Of a stretch of 43,545 nucleotides of DNA, positions 24,622-35,848 are shown piece after piece. The notes under the pieces are model-generated. The model saw nothing but the letters and a program-made list of their open reading frames with translations. It searched no databases and was not told where the DNA came from. Source of the DNA: Cellulomonas sp. (GTDB lineage: Bacteria; Actinomycetota; Actinomycetes; Actinomycetales; Cellulomonadaceae). Numbering within the stretch: position 1 is the stretch's first letter; each line of letters begins with the position of its first letter. The stretch is from assembly GCF_017744555.1 (NCBI RefSeq), contig NZ_JAGIBD010000030.1, forward strand, positions 1-43,545. The letters are read 5' to 3'. The position numbers were made by a program, and so were the translations under genes.

Positions 24622-25848
24622 TCAGCCCAGCACGCTGCGGTACACGTCGAGCGTCCGCTCGCCGATGGCCTCCCACGAGAAGTGGTCCTCGACGCGTCGC
24701 CGCGCGGCCTGACCCCAGCGGGCCGCCCGCTCCGGGTCGGTGACGAGGTCGGTGAGCGCCGCGGCGAGGTCCGCGACGAACCGCTCGGGGTCGACGGGCG
24801 TGCCGGTGCCGTCCTGCAGCTGGTCGATGGGCACGAGCGTGCCGGTGACGCCGTCGTCGATGACCTCGGGGATGCCGCCCGTCGCGGTCCCGACCACCGG
24901 GAGCCCCACGGCCATGGCCTCGAGGTTGACGATGCCGAGCGGCTCGTAGATCGACGGGCACGCGAACAGGGTCCCGGCGTCGAGCACGGCCACGAGCTCG
25001 TCCCGGGGCAGCATCTGCTCGATCCACACGACGCCCGACCGCTTCTGCCCGAGCTGGTCGACGAGCCCGGAGACCTCCGCGGCGATCTCCGGGGTGTCCG
25101 GTGCGCCGGCGCACAGCACGACCTGGACGTCCTGCGGCAGGCGCTCGGCGGCGCGCAGGAAGTACGGCAGGCCCTTCTGCCGCGTGATGCGGCCGACGAA
25201 CACGATCGACGGGCGGTCCGGGTCGATGCCCAGCCGGCGCACCGTGGCGTCGGCCGCGACGCGGGCCGCGTCGTCCACCGGGCGCTTCCAGCCGTCGAGG
25301 TCGATGCCGTTGTGCACCACGTGCACCTTCGCCGGGTCGACGCTGGGGTAGGACCGCAGGATGTCGTCGCGCATGCCGCCGCTCACCGCGATGACGCCCG
25401 CGGCGCCCTCGTACGCGGTCTTCTCCGCCCAGCCCGACAGCGCGTACCCGCCGCCGAGCTGCTCGGCCTTCCACGGTCGCAGCGGCTCGAGGCTGTGCGC
25501 CGTCACGATGTGCGGCACGCCGTGCAGCAGGCTCGCGAGGTGACCCGCGAGGTTGGCGTACCAGGTGTGCGAGTGGACGAGGTCGGTCGCGACGCCGTCG
25601 TCGCCGGTCCTGCCGACCGCGTCGACCATCTCCAGGTCCACGCCGAGCGTCTGCAGGGCGGCGTTCGCGGACGCCAGCTCGCCGGGCACGACGTAGCCTC
25701 TGACGCCCGGCTCGTCGCGCGGGCCGTCGAAGCAGTGCACCCGCACGTCGACGCTGCGACGCAGCACGTGGGACAGCCCGGCGACGTGCACGCCCGCACC
25801 CCCGTACACGTGCGGCGGGTACTCGCGGGTCAGCAGGTCGACGCGCAC
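24622..25848 (-). CDS. glgA: Glycogen synthase / maltose-1-phosphate synthase (GT4)
   Basis: A 408-residue GT-B glycosyltransferase of the actinobacterial GlgA/GlgM type, using ADP-glucose to elongate glucan or, in mycobacteria, to make maltose 1-phosphate. The N-terminus MRVDLLTREYPPHVYGGAGVH gives the donor-site glycine loop, HSHTWYANLAG and FVGRITRQKG follow, and the C-domain has EPLGIVNLEAMA with the catalytic Glu. I chose GTG 25848, with GGAGG 5 nt upstream; a 17-residue upstream extension to 25899 lacks support. It is divergent from glgC, as in mycobacteria. Confidence 0.92.
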   Translation of the reverse strand: MRVDLLTREYPPHVYGGAGVHVAGLSHVLRRSVDVRVHCFDGPRDEPGVRGYVVPGELASANAALQTLGVDLEMVDAVGRTGDDGVATDLVHSHTWYANLAGHLASLLHGVPHIVTAHSLEPLRPWKAEQLGGGYALSGWAEKTAYEGAAGVIAVSGGMRDDILRSYPSVDPAKVHVVHNGIDLDGWKRPVDDAARVAADATVRRLGIDPDRPSIVFVGRITRQKGLPYFLRAAERLPQDVQVVLCAGAPDTPEIAAEVSGLVDQLGQKRSGVVWIEQMLPRDELVAVLDAGTLFACPSIYEPLGIVNLEAMAVGLPVVGTATGGIPEVIDDGVTGTLVPIDQLQDGTGTPVDPERFVADLAAALTDLVTDPERAARWGQAARRRVEDHFSWEAIGERTLDVYRSVLG

Positions 25849-25906
25849 AGGAACCTCCGGTTCACGGCCTGTCCCGGCGGACTCGGCACCTTCCGACACG
25901 CTAGCG

Positions 25907-25922
25907 CGTGAGGCGGGTCACG
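25907..25922. promoter_or_regulatory. CRP/GlxR-type site between glgA and glgC
   Basis: CGTGAGGCGGGTCACG has perfect 5-bp arms around six bases (GTGA-N6-TCAC), the CRP-family core used by mycobacterial Crp and corynebacterial GlxR. Its centre is about 46 bp before the predicted glgC transcription start. Confidence 0.55.
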
Positions 25923-25947
25923 CCTCGCCGTGACCGTCGCAGGGGCC

Positions 25948-25953
25948 TAGGGT
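25948..25953 (+). promoter_or_regulatory. -10 element TAGGGT for glgC (leaderless)
   Basis: TAGGGT lies 7 nt before ATG 25961, and no ribosome site is visible between them. Confidence 0.6.
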
Positions 25954-25960
25954 CATCCCC

Positions 25961-27202
25961 ATGGCAGCGCCCCGTGTCCTCGCAATCGTCCTCGCAGGTG
26001 GCGAGGGCAAACGACTCATGCCGCTCACGGCTCACCGGGCCAAGCCGGCGGTCCCGTTCGGGGGCATCTACCGCCTGATCGACTTCGCGCTGTCGAACGT
26101 CATCAACTCGCGGTACCTGCACGTCATCGTCCTGACGCAGTACAAGTCGCACAGCCTCGACCGGCACGTCTCGAAGACGTGGCGCATGTCGCCGCTGCTC
26201 GGCAACTACGTCGCCGCGGTGCCCGCCCAGCAGCGGGTCGGCAAGCACTGGTACCTCGGCAGCGCCGACGCGATCTACCAGTGCCTCAACATCATCGAGG
26301 ACGAGCGCCCCGACATCGTCGTCGTGGTCGGCGCCGACCACGTGTACCGCATGGACTTCTCCCAGATGGTCGACGCGCACATCGCGTCCGGCGCCGAGTT
26401 CACAGTCGCCGCCATCCGCCAGCCCATCGCGGAGGCCGACCAGTTCGGCGTCATCGAGGTCGACCCCACCGACGCGACGCGCATCAAGGCGTTCCGCGAG
26501 AAGCCGACCGACCCCGTGGGCCTGGCCGACTCCCCCGGAGAGATCCTCGCGTCGATGGGCAACTACGTGGCCGACGCCGACGCGCTGGTCAAGGCCGTCA
26601 CCGCCGACGCGGAGAACCCCGACTCGCGGCACGACATGGGCGGCGACATCGCGCCCTACTTCGTCGAGCGCGGCACCGCGGGCGTCTACGACTTCCTGCG
26701 CAACGACGTCGCCGGCTCCACGCCGCGCGACCGCGACTACTGGCGTGACGTGGGCACCATCGACGCCTACTACGAGGCGAACATCGACCTCATCTCGATC
26801 GAGCCCGTGTTCAACCTCTACAACCACGAGTGGCCCCTCTACACCGGCTACATCGGCCTGCCGCCCGCCAAGTTCGTGCACGCGGGTGCCGGCCGCCTGG
26901 GACACGCCGCGGACTCGATCGTGTCCCCCGGCGTCCTCGTGTCGGGCGCGACCGTGTCGGGCTCGGTGCTCTCGCCGCACATCAAGGCGCACTCGTGGGC
27001 GCAGATCACCGACTCCGTGATCATGGACGACGTCGAGATCAACCGGTACGCGCAGATCCACCGGGCGATCCTCGACAAGAACGTCGTCGTCCCGGAGCGC
27101 GCACGGATCGGGCTCGACCGCGAGCACGACCTGGCGCGCGGGTTCACCGTGACCGACTCCGGGATCACGGTGGTGCCCAAGGGCACGATCATCACCGACT
27201 GA
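25961..27202 (+). CDS. glgC: Glucose-1-phosphate adenylyltransferase
   Basis: A 413-residue ADP-glucose pyrophosphorylase, the committed step for glycogen from glucose 1-phosphate and ATP. The N-terminal nucleotidyltransferase domain has [24 protein letters not shown] (activator and substrate loop), [16 protein letters not shown], and FREKPTDP. The left-handed beta helix from about residue 295 carries the hexapeptide repeats ([23 protein letters not shown]). It acts with the divergent glgA. The start ATG is fixed by the -10 element. Confidence 0.97.
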   Translation: MAAPRVLAIVLAGGEGKRLMPLTAHRAKPAVPFGGIYRLIDFALSNVINSRYLHVIVLTQYKSHSLDRHVSKTWRMSPLLGNYVAAVPAQQRVGKHWYLGSADAIYQCLNIIEDERPDIVVVVGADHVYRMDFSQMVDAHIASGAEFTVAAIRQPIAEADQFGVIEVDPTDATRIKAFREKPTDPVGLADSPGEILASMGNYVADADALVKAVTADAENPDSRHDMGGDIAPYFVERGTAGVYDFLRNDVAGSTPRDRDYWRDVGTIDAYYEANIDLISIEPVFNLYNHEWPLYTGYIGLPPAKFVHAGAGRLGHAADSIVSPGVLVSGATVSGSVLSPHIKAHSWAQITDSVIMDDVEINRYAQIHRAILDKNVVVPERARIGLDREHDLARGFTVTDSGITVVPKGTIITD

Positions 27203-27308
27203 GGTTCGCGTCCCGGAGTCCGCCCGACCGCAGACCGTCCGACGCCGACCTCCGGCGCCGGACGGTCCCGCGTGGTGGGCTCGTCCGCGCCCGCCGCGGG
27301 CGCCGCAC

Positions 27309-27314
27309 TAGCCT
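27309..27314 (+). promoter_or_regulatory. -10 element TAGCCT for serB (leaderless)
   Basis: TAGCCT lies 7 nt before GTG 27322. Confidence 0.55.
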
Positions 27315-27321
27315 GCGAGCC

Positions 27322-27978
27322 GTGACCACCGACCCGCAGTCCCGCCACCTCGTCGTCATGGACGTCGACTCGACGTTCATCACCGGCGAGGTCGTCGAGA
27401 TGCTGGCAGCCCGTGCCGGCTCCGAGGAGCTCGTCACGGAGATCACCGAGCAGGCGATGCGCGGCGAGATCGACTTCGCGGAGTCGCTGCACAAGCGCGT
27501 CGCGACGCTCGCGGGCCTGCCCGAGCAGGTGTTCGCCGACGTCCTCGACGAGGTCGTCCTGACACCGGGCGCCGTGGAGCTCGTGGCCGAGCTGGACCGA
27601 CGCGGATGGCCCGTGGGCCTGGTGTCGGGCGGGTTCATCGAGATCGTCGAGCCGCTCGCCGCCCGGGTCGGCATCCGGCTCGTGCGGGCGAACACGCTCG
27701 AGGTCGTCGACGGACGGCTCACCGGTCGGGTGGCGGGTGCGGTCGTCGACCGGGCCGCCAAGGCCGTCGCGCTGCGCGACTACGCCGCCGCGTCCGGCAT
27801 CCCGCTGGAGCGGACCGTGGCGATCGGCGACGGCGCGAACGACCTCGACATGCTGGCCCTCGCGGCCGTGGGGGTTGCGTTCAACGCCAAGCCGCTCGTG
27901 TGCGAGGCCGCCGACGCCGTCGTGCGGGACCGCCTCGACGCCGTGCTCGAGCTGCCGGTCTTCGCGCAGCACGCCTGA
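27322..27978 (+). CDS. serB: Phosphoserine phosphatase
   Basis: A 218-residue HAD phosphatase for the last step of serine synthesis. It has the nucleophile motif DVDST (D14, D16), LVSGGF (motif II), the motif III lysine region RAAKAVALRDYA, and GDGANDLDML (motif IV). It lacks the N-terminal ACT domains found in some actinobacterial SerB. GTG 27322 is the start by -10 spacing. It stands alone, convergent with the SixA-type phosphatase. Confidence 0.92.
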   Translation: MTTDPQSRHLVVMDVDSTFITGEVVEMLAARAGSEELVTEITEQAMRGEIDFAESLHKRVATLAGLPEQVFADVLDEVVLTPGAVELVAELDRRGWPVGLVSGGFIEIVEPLAARVGIRLVRANTLEVVDGRLTGRVAGAVVDRAAKAVALRDYAAASGIPLERTVAIGDGANDLDMLALAAVGVAFNAKPLVCEAADAVVRDRLDAVLELPVFAQHA

Positions 27979-27994
27979 GCCTGGGCCTCCGCCG

Positions 27995-28021
27995 CGGCCC
28001 GGGCGCCGTGAGCCCGGGCCG
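27995..28021. terminator. Bidirectional hairpin between serB and the phosphatase gene
   Basis: Arms 27995-28004 and 28012-28021 form a perfect 10-bp GC stem with a 7-nt loop in the convergent intergenic space. No U-tract on either side. Confidence 0.65.
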
Positions 28022-28063
28022 TCCTCCGCGGCCCGCGCAGTGCACCGGCGGGCACGCGGAGCG

Positions 28064-28588
28064 TCACTCCGGCAGCGTGAGGCGCAGCAGCGCCGCCGAC
28101 CCCGGCCCGAGCTCGGACCACGGCGCCCCCGTCTCCAGCCAGCTCCACGACGCGGTCGGCACGCCGACGCGGACGCGCGCGAGCGTGGTCGGGTCCGACT
28201 CCGGGCTCGCGAGGGCCGCGGCCGTCTGCGACATCGTCGGCTCGTGCCCGACGACGAGCACGGTCCGGGCCTCCGCCGGCACGCCCTGCAGGAGCTCGAC
28301 GAGCGAGCGCACGCCCGCGTCGTAGACCTCGTCGAGCAGCTGCACCTCGGGGTCCGCGTCGAGCGTGGTCCGAGCCAGCTCCCACGTCTGCCGGGTGCGC
28401 AGGCTCGACGAGCACAGCACGAGGTCCGGCACGAGACCGGCGGCCGTGAGGGCCGTACCCACGCGCGGCGACTGTCGGCGGCCGACCAGCGACAGGGGGC
28501 GCTGATGGTCGCTGATGCGTTCCGGGTGCTCGGCCTTGGCGTGGCGCAGCAGCAGGAGCCTGCGCGGGTCCTGGGTCGAGTCGGTCAC
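28064..28588 (-). CDS. SixA-like histidine phosphatase
   Basis: A 174-residue histidine phosphatase superfamily member of the short SixA type. It has RHAKAE (R15, H16 catalytic), the SSSLRTRQT segment with conserved arginines, and VGHEPTM with the second catalytic His H115. SixA in E. coli acts on phosphotransfer proteins; the substrate here is unknown. GTG 28588 lies 15 nt after the fabI stop, so it is probably the last gene of the fabG-fabI operon. Confidence 0.88.
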   Translation of the reverse strand: MTDSTQDPRRLLLLRHAKAEHPERISDHQRPLSLVGRRQSPRVGTALTAAGLVPDLVLCSSSLRTRQTWELARTTLDADPEVQLLDEVYDAGVRSLVELLQGVPAEARTVLVVGHEPTMSQTAAALASPESDPTTLARVRVGVPTASWSWLETGAPWSELGPGSAALLRLTLPE

Positions 28589-28603
28589 CGGCTCAGCGTG
28601 CCA

Positions 28604-29374
28604 TCACAGGCCCATGGCATGCACGCCACCGTCGACGTGCACGATCTCGGCGGTGGTCGCCGGGAACCAGTCCGACAGCAGCGCAGCGACGGCGCGGGCC
28701 GTCGGCTCCGGGTCCGACACGTCCCAGCCGAGCGGTGCGCGCTCGGGCCAGCCGCCCTCCATCGTCTCGAAGCCCGGGATCGACTTCGCGGCGGTCGTGC
28801 GGATCGGACCGGCAGACACGAGGTTCACGCGCACGCCCGAGGGGCCGAGGTCGCGGGCCAGGTACCGCGCGGTCGACTCGAACGCGGCCTTGGCGACGCC
28901 CATCCAGTCGTAGACCGGCCAGGCAAACGACGCGTCGAACGTCAGACCCACGATCGAGGAGCCCCGGTTCAGCAGCGGCTGCGCTGCGACCGCGAGCGAC
29001 TTGAGCGAGTACGCCGACACGTGCAGCGCGGTCGCCACGTCGTCCCACTCACCGGCGAGGAAGTTGCCGCCCATGACGGACTGCGGCGCGAACCCGATCG
29101 AGTGCACGACGCCGTCGAGCGAGTCGAGCCCCGCCTCGCGCACACGGTCGGCCAGGGCAGCGAGGTCGTCGGCGTCCGTGACGTCGAGCTGCACGACCTC
29201 GGCGGGCGCGGGCAGCCGGCGGGCGATCGCCTGGGTCAGGCGGAACTGGCGGCCGAACGAGGTGAGCACCACCTGGGCACCCTGCTCCTGCGCGAGACGC
29301 GCCACGTGGAACGCGATCGAGCCGTCGGTGAGCACACCGGTGATCAGGAGCTTCTTGCCGTCGAGCAGACCCAT
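28604..29374 (-). CDS. fabI: Enoyl-[acyl-carrier-protein] reductase, InhA-like
   Basis: A 256-residue NADH-dependent SDR reductase completing each cycle of fatty-acid elongation. It is strikingly close to mycobacterial InhA: LLDGKKLLITGVLTDGSIAFH, AQEQGAQVVLTSF, HSIGFAPQ (S92 is the InhA S94 position), catalytic Y155 and K162 in YDWMGVAK, and AGPIRT. ATG 29374 has an AAGGAAGAAG ribosome site. It lies 33 bp after fabG, matching the mabA-inhA order. Confidence 0.95.
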   Translation of the reverse strand: MGLLDGKKLLITGVLTDGSIAFHVARLAQEQGAQVVLTSFGRQFRLTQAIARRLPAPAEVVQLDVTDADDLAALADRVREAGLDSLDGVVHSIGFAPQSVMGGNFLAGEWDDVATALHVSAYSLKSLAVAAQPLLNRGSSIVGLTFDASFAWPVYDWMGVAKAAFESTARYLARDLGPSGVRVNLVSAGPIRTTAAKSIPGFETMEGGWPERAPLGWDVSDPEPTARAVAALLSDWFPATTAEIVHVDGGVHAMGL

Positions 29375-29407
29375 GGTTGTCTCTTCTTCCTTCGGTGGTG
29401 CGGGGTG

Positions 29408-30271
<864 letters not shown>

Positions 30272-30272
30272 C

Positions 30273-30278
30273 TAGGAT
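30273..30278 (+). promoter_or_regulatory. -10 element TAGGAT for the DUF3099 gene
   Basis: TAGGAT lies 6 nt before GTG 30285 and only 3 nt before GTG 30282, favouring 30285. Confidence 0.55.
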
Positions 30279-30284
30279 CAGGTG

Positions 30285-30620
30285 GTGAGCAAGAGCGAGC
30301 GCCCGGGCAGCCCCGACGGGGTGCACCGGATCACCTCGGCCCCCGAGCCGCTGGCCGTCGACGTCGCACGCCGCCAGAAGCGCTACCTCATTCAGATGGG
30401 CATCCGGATCGTGTGCTTCGCGCTCGCGGTCCTCACGTGGGGGCACCTGCCGATCGCGTTCTCGCTCGTCTTCATCGTGGGCGCGGTCGTGCTGCCGTAC
30501 GTCGCGGTGATCTTCGCCAACGCGGGCCGCGAGCGTCGGGACACGGACGTCACGTTCGAGACGCAGCGGGAGATCGGCCCCGGCACGGGCACGAGCGGAC
30601 AGATCGGAGGCCACCGGTGA
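30285..30620 (+). CDS. DUF3099 membrane protein
   Basis: A 111-residue two-helix membrane protein of the actinobacterial DUF3099 family. The conserved core AVDVARRQKRYLIQMGIRIVC-type stretch (about 25-45) leads into helix one, LTWGHLPIAF is the hairpin, and VGAVVLPYVAVIFANAGRER ends helix two. Function is unknown. Its stop overlaps the next gene as GTGA, in an operon leading to SURF1, which hints at a link to the respiratory membrane. Confidence 0.85.
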   Translation: MSKSERPGSPDGVHRITSAPEPLAVDVARRQKRYLIQMGIRIVCFALAVLTWGHLPIAFSLVFIVGAVVLPYVAVIFANAGRERRDTDVTFETQREIGPGTGTSGQIGGHR

Positions 30621-30859
30621 GCCTGTTCGGTCCTGTGCCCGACGCGGTGGACGAGCTCGTCTGCTCCGCGCGCGGCTGCTCGCGCGAGGCGGCGTGGGGG
30701 CTGCTGTGGAACAACCCGAAGCTGCACACGCCCGAACGGCGCAAGGTCTGGCTCGCGTGCGACGACCACCGTGAGCACCTCAGCCAGTTCCTCGACGTGC
30801 GCGGGTTCCTGAAGGACGTCGTGCCGGTGTCCGACCTGGAGAGGGTCGCCGCGCCATGA
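30617..30859 (+). CDS. Small Cys/His-rich protein, possible metal binder
   Basis: An 80-residue protein. C16-x4-C21 and C48-x2-H51-x2-H54 could form a zinc or other metal site; between them is a conserved-looking WGLLWNNPKLHTPERRKVWLAC. I recognise no named domain. Both ends overlap neighbours: GTGA with the DUF3099 gene and ATGA with SURF1, so it is a tightly coupled member of that operon. Confidence 0.75.
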   Translation: MSLFGPVPDAVDELVCSARGCSREAAWGLLWNNPKLHTPERRKVWLACDDHREHLSQFLDVRGFLKDVVPVSDLERVAAP

Positions 30860-31776
30860 GGTCGGCCGTCCGCCGGGCGGTCGGGCTGCTCGTCGTGGCC
30901 GTGGTGCTCGCCGTGGTGTGCTCGCTGCTGGGGCGGTGGCAGTGGAACCGGCACGTGTGGCGCGACGGGCAGATCGCGATCGTCGAGGCGAACTGGTCCG
31001 CCGCGGCCGTGCCGCTCGACACGGTGCTGGACGGGCCGGGCGCGACGATCACGGGCGACGACGAGTGGCGTCAGGTCATCGCGACCGGGCACTACGACGC
31101 GGACGCGACGGTGCTGCTGCGCAACCGGCCGGTCGACGGGAACCCCGCCTACCACGTGCTCGTGCCGTTCGTCGTCGACGACGCGTCCGCGGGCACGTCC
31201 GCGTCCCCGACGCAGGCCGGCACGGTCCTGGTGGTGGACCGCGGCTGGGTGCCGCTCGGGGCGAACGGGAGCGACGACGTGGCCGCCCCTGCTCCCCCGT
31301 CCGGCACGGTCACCCTGACGGCGCGGCTGCGGCTCGACGAGAAGCCGTCCACGCGGCCGGCCCCGGACGGGCAGGTCCACGCGATCTCGACCGAGCAGGT
31401 GCTCGCCGCGGGCGGCCTCGACGGGTCGGACACCTACGCGACCTACGGCCAGATGGTCGACGAGGACCCCGCCGCGGCGGTCGCGCTCGGCACGCTCGAG
31501 CCACCCAGCACCGACCCGGGGTCGCACCTGTCGTACGCGTTCCAGTGGTGGACGTTCGCGCTCGGCGGCCTGGTCGCGTTCTCGGTCGCCGCCCGGCGTG
31601 AGCTGCGCAGCGACGCGCCGGCCGCGTCGGCGTCTGCGCCCGGCGGCTCGGGCGCACCGCCTCCGCCGCGACAACCGGGTCCGCGGGTCGACCGGCCGCA
31701 CCGGCGCGGCGGGCGCGACGAGGACGACGAGGACGCGCTCATCGACGCCCAGCTATCGCCGGACCGCCCGCGCTGA
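30856..31776 (+). CDS. SURF1 family cytochrome oxidase assembly protein
   Basis: A 306-residue SURF1-like protein, required in the family for maturation of heme-copper cytochrome c oxidase. It has the two-helix layout: helix 1 at about 8-24 followed by LGRWQWNRH, a periplasmic beta domain (RQVIATGHYD, VLLRNRPVDGNPAYHVLVPF, VVDRGWVPLG), and HLSYAFQWWTFALGG opening helix 2 near 225. The tail (about 250-306) is Pro/Arg/Asp-rich and variable. No oxidase subunit gene is in the window. Confidence 0.9.
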   Translation: MRSAVRRAVGLLVVAVVLAVVCSLLGRWQWNRHVWRDGQIAIVEANWSAAAVPLDTVLDGPGATITGDDEWRQVIATGHYDADATVLLRNRPVDGNPAYHVLVPFVVDDASAGTSASPTQAGTVLVVDRGWVPLGANGSDDVAAPAPPSGTVTLTARLRLDEKPSTRPAPDGQVHAISTEQVLAAGGLDGSDTYATYGQMVDEDPAAAVALGTLEPPSTDPGSHLSYAFQWWTFALGGLVAFSVAARRELRSDAPAASASAPGGSGAPPPPRQPGPRVDRPHRRGGRDEDDEDALIDAQLSPDRPR

Positions 31777-31782
31777 CCCTGG

Positions 31783-32463
31783 TCACCCCTGCCGGATCGC
31801 CTCCCCCGCGATCTCGACGCGCACCCGCTTGCCGACGAGCCACCCGCCGTTGTCGAGCGTGACGTTCCAGACGAGCCCGAAGTCCTCCCGGTTGATCTCG
31901 GTCGTCGCCGAGAAGCCGAAGATCTCCCGCCCGTACGGGTCGGTCCGCGCGCCGCCGAAGTGCATCTCGAGCGCGACCTCGTGCGTGACGTCGCGGACGG
32001 TGAGGTCACCGACGATCGTGAACCGTCCTCCGACGCCGACCGTCCGCTCGATGAGCTTCTCGGACACGTGGGACCGGTCCGGCAGGTGGTGGCGCAGGCG
32101 CGCCCAATGCGCGATCGCGTCGTCCTCGACGAGCCGCTCGACCCGGCGGCTGCGGAACTCGAGGGCCGGGAACCGCTCGACGTCGAGGAAGTCCGGGCTC
32201 TTGAGGTGGGTGTCCCGCTCCTCGTTGTGCGTCGTGAGCGACGCGGACCCGATGATCGCCGTGACGCTCGACCCGAGCGGGTCCTCGCCGACGACGATCG
32301 TGGCAGCGGCGGCCTCGAACTCGCCGCGGACCTGGCTCACCATCATGTGCGAGGCGACGAAGCCGACCCGCTTGTGCGCCGTGTCGAGCTCGTACCGGCC
32401 TGCGACCGGCAGGTCGAGCCCCTTCCACCGGCGCGTGGCCGTGCGCGTGCTGTCCGACTCCAT
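31783..32463 (-). CDS. YceI family lipocalin-like protein
   Basis: A 226-residue YceI-fold beta barrel, a family that binds isoprenoid-like lipids. Typical segments are YELDTAHKRVGFVASHMMVSQVRGEF, HLKSPDFLDVERFPALEFRS, and GDLTVRDVTHEVALEMHF. There is no signal peptide, so this copy is cytosolic. ATG 32463 follows GGGGCAGG; the open frame upstream to 32643 is not supported. It converges with SURF1, with 6 nt between stops. Confidence 0.9.
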   Translation of the reverse strand: MESDSTRTATRRWKGLDLPVAGRYELDTAHKRVGFVASHMMVSQVRGEFEAAAATIVVGEDPLGSSVTAIIGSASLTTHNEERDTHLKSPDFLDVERFPALEFRSRRVERLVEDDAIAHWARLRHHLPDRSHVSEKLIERTVGVGGRFTIVGDLTVRDVTHEVALEMHFGGARTDPYGREIFGFSATTEINREDFGLVWNVTLDNGGWLVGKRVRVEIAGEAIRQG

Positions 32464-32616
32464 CGTCCTGCCCCTCGTCGTCACCGGTCCCGGCTGCCGC
32501 ACGGGATGGCGGAACGACCGTCGGCGTACCCCTGGAGTGAGCGCGCTGGCGAGCGGCGACGACGTCTCGGTGGCCCGATGCGTCAGGCGGACATCGTGAA
32601 CGAGTGGGTGAAACTT

Positions 32617-32664
32617 GGACGATCTCGCCCGGATCGTGGACATCCGTCCGGATCCGGATCGTCC
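32617..32664 (-). terminator. Compound hairpin terminator of the ABC-F gene
   Basis: Outer arms GGACGATC/GATCGTCC (32657-32664 and 32617-32624), a middle CGGAT/ATCCG pair and an inner GGAC/GTCC pair form a long interrupted hairpin. On the minus strand it begins at the base after the ABC-F stop and is followed by AAGTTTCACC. The rest of 32464-32616 holds the YceI leader and nothing else I recognise. Confidence 0.65.
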
Positions 32665-34263
<1,599 letters not shown>

Positions 34264-34443
34264 GTGGTGGGTTTCCTCCGAGAAAGGCGTCCGGGTCTTG
34301 GCCACGGGCGCAAACGACCGCAATTCTACGACCCGCTAGCGTCGTCAACGGTCGCTGGCACCGCCCGCCGAGAGCATCCGGCAGGGCGCACCGACCGCCG
34401 CAGCGGGAGCAGCCGCATCCGTCACGACGCCCGAGGGGGCCCC

Positions 34444-35091
34444 ATGTCCAGCACCGCACCCGAGCACGAGCCCATCGCCCTGCACGCGGCCGATGCCACT
34501 CCCGAGGCCGCTCCCGCCCCCGTCGCGCGCCGGTCCGTCGCGACCGACGTCGCGCTGATCGCCACGTTCGCCGCGTTCATCGCCGTGTGCGCGCTCGTCC
34601 CCGCCATCCCCACGGGCACGCCCGTCCCGATCACCCTGCAGACGTTCGGCGTGGTCCTCGCCGGCCTGGTGCTCGGCTGGAAGCGCGGTGCGCTCGCGGT
34701 CCTGCTCTACCTGGCGGTCGGTCTGGCCGGCCTGCCCGTCTTCGCCGAGGGCACCGGTGGCGTCGCCGTGCTGTCGAAGCCGTCCGTCGGGTACCTGCTC
34801 GCCTTCCCGTTCGCGGCTGCGCTGGCCGGGTTCCTCGCCGGCTACGCCCTGCGCCTGCCGACCGCCTGGCGCTACGTGGGCCTGTTCCTGTCGGGGCTCG
34901 TCGCGAGCATCGTCACGATCCACCTCGGCGGCATCGTCGGCCTGCACCTCACGCTCGGCCTGTCGTACGCCGAGGCGTTCGTGTTCGACCTCAAGTACTG
35001 GCCCGGCGACATCGCGAAGAACCTGCTCGCCGCCGGCGTGGCGCTCGCGGTGTTCCGCGCGTACCCCGACCTGCTGCGCACGCGCCGCTGA
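34444..35091 (+). CDS. bioY: Biotin transporter S component
   Basis: A 215-residue membrane protein, the substrate-capturing S component of an ECF biotin importer. Six helices follow a 30-residue Ala/Pro/Glu-rich cytosolic start. The BioY hallmarks are visible: PVPITLQTFGVVLAGLVLG, LAVGLAGLPVFAEGTGG, KPSVGYLLAFPFAA and KYWPGDIAKNLLAA. ATG 34444 has a GAGGGGG ribosome site. It is followed by its ATPase and T component in the order bioY-bioM-bioN. Confidence 0.95.
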   Translation: MSSTAPEHEPIALHAADATPEAAPAPVARRSVATDVALIATFAAFIAVCALVPAIPTGTPVPITLQTFGVVLAGLVLGWKRGALAVLLYLAVGLAGLPVFAEGTGGVAVLSKPSVGYLLAFPFAAALAGFLAGYALRLPTAWRYVGLFLSGLVASIVTIHLGGIVGLHLTLGLSYAEAFVFDLKYWPGDIAKNLLAAGVALAVFRAYPDLLRTRR

Positions 35092-35113
35092 GCCGACCCG
35101 CTGACCGACCGCC

Positions 35114-35848
35114 ATGGCCGTCCTCGCCCTCGACGACGTCGTCGTCACCGCCTACAGCCCTGACCCGGCGGGCGGTGCCGACCGTGTCGTCACGCTCCTC
35201 GGACCCGTGGCGCTGCGGATCGAGGAGCGTCGGGTCGCCGTCGTCGGGGCGAACGGCTCGGGCAAGTCCACGCTCGCGCGGCTGCTCAACGGGCTCGTGC
35301 TGCCGTCGTCGGGCCGGGTCACGGTCGACGGGCTCGACACGGCCCGCGACGGCGCCGCGGTGCGGCGGCGGGTCGGGTTCATGTTCACCGACCCGGACGC
35401 GCAGCTCGTCATGCCGACGCCCGTCGAGGACGTGGCGCTGTCGCTGCGGCGGCTGCCTCTCCCGCCGTCCGAGCGAGACGCCGCGGCACGTGCCGCCCTC
35501 GCGCGGTTCGGGCTCGCCGACCGGGCCGAGGTACCGGTGCACGCCCTGTCGGGCGGCCAGCGGCAGCTCCTCGCGCTCGCGTCGGTGCTGGCCACCGAGC
35601 CCGACGTGCTCGTGTGCGACGAGCCGACGACCCTGCTGGACCTGCGGTGGCGACGCGTGGTCGACGACCTGCTGGCCGGCCTCGACCAGCAGGTCGTGGT
35701 CGTCACGCACGACCTCGACGCCGCCCAGCAGGCCGACCGGGTGCTCGTCGTCGACTCCGGCCGGGTCGTGTTCGACGGCGACCCCACGACGGGCGTCGCG
35801 CACTACCGCGACCTCATGACGAACCCACGCGTCGGGGACGTCCGATGA
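35114..35848 (+). CDS. bioM: Biotin ECF importer ATPase
   Basis: A 244-residue ABC ATPase of the energy-coupling-factor type. Walker A GANGSGKST is at 45-53, the Q-loop region reads DPDAQLVMPTPVEDVA, the signature is LSGGQRQLLA and Walker B LVCDEPT. It lies between bioY and bioN and its stop overlaps bioN (ATGA). Confidence 0.93.
   Translation: MAVLALDDVVVTAYSPDPAGGADRVVTLLGPVALRIEERRVAVVGANGSGKSTLARLLNGLVLPSSGRVTVDGLDTARDGAAVRRRVGFMFTDPDAQLVMPTPVEDVALSLRRLPLPPSERDAAARAALARFGLADRAEVPVHALSGGQRQLLALASVLATEPDVLVCDEPTTLLDLRWRRVVDDLLAGLDQQVVVVTHDLDAAQQADRVLVVDSGRVVFDGDPTTGVAHYRDLMTNPRVGDVR

Noticed and set aside
25897..25910. Palindrome CACGC-TAGC-GCGTG in the glgA-glgC gap
   Set aside because: Only the 5-bp arms pair; the centre is not palindromic, so the CRP-type site next to it is the better candidate.
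34324..34443. Riboswitch or BioQ-type operator before bioY
   Set aside because: I found no conserved riboswitch fold or a clear inverted repeat in this 120-bp gap, only a ribosome site and a possible TAGCGT.
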